A stretch of 12,182 bases of DNA from positions 1 to 12,182 of the forward strand of contig USEQ01000010.1 of assembly GCA_900553655.1 (NCBI GenBank), given 5' to 3'. The notes under the pieces are model-generated. The model saw only the letters and a list, made by a program, of their open reading frames with translations, had not been told where the DNA came from and ran no database searches. The position numbers and the translations under genes were made by a program. Shown piece after piece: positions 9,563-12,182 of this stretch. Origin of the DNA: an uncultured Slackia sp. (GTDB lineage Bacteria; Actinomycetota; Coriobacteriia; Coriobacteriales; Eggerthellaceae). The stretch's first letter is position 1. Each line of letters begins with the position of its first letter.

Positions 9563-10315
9563 ATGCGCCGCACAACCCTTGAAGCAAGAAAGCCCGCGTC
9601 TTTCCACAGCCGATACACCGCGCCTGTCCCTGCTCCGCGACCGGCTCCCGCCAAGCAGCCCCGTACGGGCTGGCTGTTCGCTCTCTTTTTCGCCATCGCG
9701 TTCGCCCTTACCGCATGCTGGGCATTGCCCAGCGTCCAAAGCGCCCTCGAAGATGGCTTTCGCATCTTCGGCTCAGGACAGCAAGGCACGCCATCCTCGA
9801 GCACGGAGAAAAGCGCATGGAAGCGCGGAACGATTCCTCACCTTTACCAAACCGACCCCGCATGGGCGAACGAAGCGTACGCGGGGTCCGACGTGGCCAC
9901 CGCCGGCTGCGGGCCGACCTGCATGACCATGGTATATGCGGGCCTGACGGGCAAAACCGACTACGACCCCGCCTCCATGGCGGCGTTTTCCGAGGTAAAC
10001 GGATTCGTAGACTCGGGAATGACTGCCTGGAGCTTCATGACCGAGGGGGCCGCCATGCTGGGGCTTTCGGCAGAAGAACTTCCCGCCGATGCAAGCGTGC
10101 TCACTGCCGCCCTGCGCGAGGGCAGGCCCGTCATAGCATCCGTGCTACCAGGAGATTTCACCACCGTCGGCCACTTCATCGTCATAGCAGGCGTCGACGA
10201 AACGGGAAACCTCATCGTTCACGACCCCAACAGCCCCGAGCGCAGCAGCCGAAGCTGGGATGCCCAAGACGTCCTCAACCAATGCGCGAACTTATGGGCC
10301 TACAGCGCACGATAA
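9563..10315 (+). CDS. Exported C39-like (papain-fold) cysteine peptidase
   Basis: A 250-residue protein with a basic, proline-rich N-terminus, one hydrophobic segment (about 37-56) and a C-terminal C39-like domain (about 88-250). The catalytic set looks intact: Q96 (YQTDP), C116 (AGCGPTCMTM), H204 (VGHFIVIAG) and D221 (VHDPNSPE). Within the hydrophobic segment LTAC (C52) fits a lipobox, so it may be a lipoprotein or a single-pass anchor; either way the enzyme faces outward. Stand-alone C39-like proteins lack the ABC transporter that C39 peptidases of bacteriocin exporters are fused to, and their substrates are mostly unknown. The start is well supported by AAAGGAG 6 nt upstream. It is divergent from the two-component genes and followed by a tiny ORF. 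Substrate and pathway cannot be read from the sequence. Confidence 0.85.
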   Translation: MRRTTLEARKPASFHSRYTAPVPAPRPAPAKQPRTGWLFALFFAIAFALTACWALPSVQSALEDGFRIFGSGQQGTPSSSTEKSAWKRGTIPHLYQTDPAWANEAYAGSDVATAGCGPTCMTMVYAGLTGKTDYDPASMAAFSEVNGFVDSGMTAWSFMTEGAAMLGLSAEELPADASVLTAALREGRPVIASVLPGDFTTVGHFIVIAGVDETGNLIVHDPNSPERSSRSWDAQDVLNQCANLWAYSAR

Positions 10316-10327
10316 GGAGACATACGC

Positions 10328-10411
10328 ATGAACAACATCTTCCCTTTTCCAAACGATGCCCTGATCTTGCTCTACGAACTGGCCGCAGCGGGCATGTTGT
10401 ACGGGTTCTGA
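10328..10411 (+). CDS. Possible 27-residue hydrophobic peptide
   Basis: A micro-ORF of 27 codons that begins 12 nt after the C39-like stop codon. The stop itself overlaps its ribosome binding site, TAAGGAG, 8 nt before the ATG, so translation could be coupled. The peptide is mostly hydrophobic (NDALILLYELAAAGMLYGF at the C-terminus) and could span a membrane or be a secreted peptide. It has no double-glycine leader motif. The frame past the TGA reads QWKLRSKEAH, a basic stretch that would suit the inner side of a helix, so a nonsense mutation in a longer membrane protein is also possible. A weak hairpin (10471-10483) with no T-run follows. Not recognised; reality depends mainly on the strong ribosome binding site. 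Confidence 0.4.
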   Translation: MNNIFPFPNDALILLYELAAAGMLYGF

Positions 10412-10481
10412 CAATGGAAGCTTCGCTCGAAAGAGGCGCATTCGTCCATCGGCTCGCGCACAGCGCACCAAGCGAGTATCG

Positions 10482-11628
10482 CTACTCACCATCGCTCTCA
10501 ATCAGCTTCATGACTTCCGCTTTTGAATGGATACCTAGTTTCTGATAGATACTTTTTAGGTGAAATTTGACCGTGTTCTCGGATACCACCAGCTCTTCGG
10601 CCACCGTCGCGTTCGTTTTGCCGCGCGCCACCAACGCGAAAACCTCGCGCTCGCGCGGCGTAAAAGCAGCTCGCTCGGCGATGTGCGCACACCGAGCATC
10701 AAGGGCTGTTTCGCGCTCTTCGCGCAAAAGCTCTGCCGATAGCGCCGCAGCCTGCTCTCTCGAAGTCGAAGAAACGCCCAAACCAGATGCGGCAAACGAG
10801 CCTTCGACGCTCACGTCCGTCCGGCCCGATCCGTCTTTGAACCTTCTATCCTTGAATAAAAACGTCGAAATCATGAACACTGCATACAGCGCCGCAAGCG
10901 CGACGGCCGTCGACGCTATATCTCCCGGCTGCAGGTATTCCGCCCGGAAAAACCCGAACAGCGTGCCCGCCAGCTGGGCAAGCGACACGCACAGCATGCA
11001 GACGGAAAACAACGGCGTGCTTGGCGCCTTGTACGCACGAGCCGCATCGGCCACCATGCACCACAGAATGATGCCAGCCACGAGTATTCCCAGTTGAGCG
11101 CATGCGTTCGCCAGTCCTCCGACCCCGTTCCAAATAACCGGCAGCAGCAAAAATCCTGCAGCAGAAAGGGGCAAGGCGGCTTTATACACCGACTCGAGCG
11201 CGAAAGCTTTCTTCACCAGAAGCGCCGGCACGAGCAAAACCAAAACGACCGCAAACTGGGTTATGAGCGATGTCCCCTGAAACACATTCAAAGGAATAGG
11301 ATGCAACATTGCCACTTGCAGCATGAATCCAGCCATAAATGCAAGAACCGACGTACTCAGCACAGGCCTCCACAAGATACGCCATGCCTGAGAAAACGCA
11401 GCCTTTTCGTAGCGCTGCTCTTTTTCGGGACGCAAAACAAGACAACGCCAAGAGCACCATACCGATGCCGCAAAGGGCAAGCCAGGGCAGCACTCCGTCA
11501 AGAGGCAGCACGCCGGAAAACTGCACGAGCATGCCCAGGACGACGAACCCCAGCGCACCCGCAACGCACAATGCTACAACGCACGGCACGGTGACAAGAC
11601 TGCGCCCTACCCGCTGCGGGTAGGGCAT
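10482..11628 (-). pseudogene. LuxR-type regulator with N-terminal membrane helices, frameshifted
   Basis: The C-terminal LuxR/GerE DNA-binding domain is intact: FTPREREVFALVARGKTNAT, then VAEELVVSENTVKFHLKSIY and QKLGIHSKAEVMKL. Before it lie six predicted membrane helices in the same frame. Upstream, the sensible protein switches frame: from ATG 11628 another frame encodes two clear helices (LVTVPCVVALCVAGALGFVV and VLPWLALCGIGMVLLALSCF), whereas the downstream frame at that place reads Cys/Trp/Ser-rich nonsense. The change falls at about 11421-11440. Skipping one base, for instance one T of the minus-strand TTTT at 11437-11434, joins ALSC to LRPEKEQRYEKAAF. The restored protein would be about 382 residues with eight helices. 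AAGG sits 6 nt before the ATG. Eggerthellaceae carry many such regulators beside respiratory reductases, so the divergent reductase is the likely target. It could be a real mutation or a sequence error. Confidence 0.85.
11604..11626. repeat. Perfect 23-bp palindrome over the first codons of the LuxR gene
   Basis: GCCCTACCCGC (11604-11614) and GCGGGTAGGGC (11616-11626) are exact reverse complements around one central base. In the mRNA this forms a 10-bp stem with a 3-nt loop, starting at the G of the start codon. The core CTACCCGC occurs a third time at 11645-11652 in the leader, so the inverted copy could pair with either. It may be an operator, a translation-blocking hairpin, or both. Confidence 0.8.
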
Positions 11629-11859
11629 CTAGACCTTCAAAACTCTACCCGCATAAGGTGGCGCATATGCGCAGATGAGAGTCTATCTTTCGAATCAACG
11701 CAGATGCATCGGCCGCATAATCCGCTCAACGGCAGGATGGTCTCGACAGAGCCTTCCGCCCCATCGGGCAACATGGTTGCGCATCTTGCCGAAAGCGTCC
11801 CTTAACGCGGGGCGATAGCACGCCGCTCTTCAAAAGCGGCAACACAGAGGAGGGAAACA
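11629..11859. promoter_or_regulatory. Divergent control region between the LuxR-type regulator and the reductase
   Basis: A 231-bp region rich in short repeats: CTACCCGC (11645-11652), a perfect 12-bp palindrome GCGCATATGCGC (11661-11672), and CGCAGATG twice with 29-bp pitch (11670-11677 and 11699-11706). These fit binding sites of dimeric regulators. No clean -35/-10 pair was found for either direction. The middle, 11707-11821, shows nothing I can name. Confidence 0.45.
11822..11840 (+). promoter_or_regulatory. Leader hairpin upstream of the reductase ribosome binding site
   Basis: GCCGCT (11822-11827) and AGCGGC (11835-11840) form a 6-bp stem with a 7-nt loop, ending about 8 nt before GAGGAGGG. 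There is no T-run, so it is not a terminator. It may stabilise the mRNA or tune translation, or be incidental. Confidence 0.35.
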
Positions 11860-12182
11860 ATGAAACAAGACATGAGCCGTCGCGCCTTCTTGGGCCTGGG
11901 CGCCATGACCGCAGCGGTCGCAGGCGCTGGACTTGCCGGCTTCGCGCCGAGCAACAACAGCGAGAAAGCGGCCGACGGAGCCGCAGCAGCAAGCGCAGGC
12001 GGAGACGTCATGGCCTTCGAGCCTTCCTTCCTGACCGCTCCGGCAGTACCGAGCGAGGTCAAGGAAGAGAAGGATTGCGACGTCGTTGTCGTGGGCTACG
12101 GTCTCGCCGGCTCCGCAGCCGCAAAGGCCGCGGCAGAAGAAGGCGCCAAAGTCATCGTCATCGAAAAGCAGGCCAAGAACAA
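11860..12182 (+). CDS. Tat-exported FAD-dependent reductase, fumarate-reductase-like flavoprotein (N-terminus only)
   Basis: The first 107 residues of an extracytoplasmic flavoprotein; the rest lies beyond the window. A twin-arginine signal begins MKQDMSRRAFLGLGAMTAAV, with RR at 7-8 followed by a short hydrophobic run and Ala/Gly-rich cleavage region. The FAD-binding Rossmann start follows at about 72-103: DCDVVVVGYGLAGSAAAKAA with GxGxxG at G79-G84 and the acidic end of strand two, VIVIEK. No CxxCH heme motif occurs in the N-terminal part seen, so if it accepts electrons from a cytochrome, that partner would be a separate protein or domain. The ATG has AGGAGGG 5 nt upstream. This family reduces fumarate, urocanate or other organic acceptors in anaerobic respiration; the substrate-binding domain is not visible, so the substrate cannot be named. 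It is divergent from the LuxR-type regulator. Confidence 0.9.
   Translation, partial: MKQDMSRRAFLGLGAMTAAVAGAGLAGFAPSNNSEKAADGAAAASAGGDVMAFEPSFLTAPAVPSEVKEEKDCDVVVVGYGLAGSAAAKAAAEEGAKVIVIEKQAKN

Noticed and set aside
11415..11430. Programmed -1 frameshift at the A5G run in the LuxR gene
   Set aside because: There are five A, not the six of the A AAA AAG heptamer, and a -1 shift would enter the wrong frame.
11441..11564. N-terminus of the LuxR-type protein in the downstream frame from 11564
   Set aside because: It gives a Cys/Trp/Ser-rich sequence unlike membrane helices; the other frame in the same DNA gives clean helices.

Overview
The window looks like a chromosomal segment from a high-GC Gram-positive of the Coriobacteriia, most likely an Eggerthellaceae gut bacterium. 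The evidence is the actinobacterial form of RpoB/RpoC, the overall base composition, and a membrane-helix LuxR-type regulator divergent from a Tat-exported FAD reductase, an arrangement typical of that family. The genus cannot be set from the sequence alone.

Layout. (1) 1-4915, minus strand: the 5' part of rpoC, and all of rpoB, with the rpoB stop directly abutting the rpoC start. rpoB has its own sigma-A-like promoter at 4971-4999. (2) 4916-5955: about 1 kb with no convincing protein gene. It holds the rpoB promoter, an unusual 178-bp inverted-repeat structure (25 of 29 arm positions matching), and a textbook minus-strand intrinsic terminator that serves no visible gene, so a small RNA or a lost gene is possible. 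(3) 5956-6840, plus strand: a LysR-type regulator. (4) 6844-9334, minus strand: a two-component system (response regulator, then histidine kinase) whose motifs resemble VanR/VanS, with no vanHAX genes nearby; the kinase has a roughly 200-residue acidic outer domain. (5) 9563-10411, plus strand, divergent from the two-component genes: a membrane-anchored or lipidated C39-like cysteine peptidase, followed by a 27-codon ORF with a strong ribosome binding site. The shared 228-bp intergenic region carries an OmpR/PhoB-style direct repeat (11-bp pitch) and an inverted repeat. (6) 10482-11628, minus strand: a LuxR-type regulator with about eight predicted membrane helices, broken by an apparent single-base frameshift near 11421-11440. 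Its first codons form a perfect 23-bp palindrome. (7) 11860-12182, plus strand: the N-terminus of a Tat-signal FAD reductase that runs off the window.

How the genes may work together. rpoBC is core transcription machinery. The rest looks like accessory sensing and respiration genes: a cell-surface sensor kinase pair probably linked to the divergent C39-like exported enzyme, and a LuxR regulator probably controlling the divergent anaerobic reductase. The most notable signals are the luxR frameshift, the three-way CTACCCGC repeat around the luxR start codon, the inverted-repeat element and orphan terminator upstream of rpoB, and the two-component/C39/micro-ORF cluster. Everything here was read by eye; no database searches were run.
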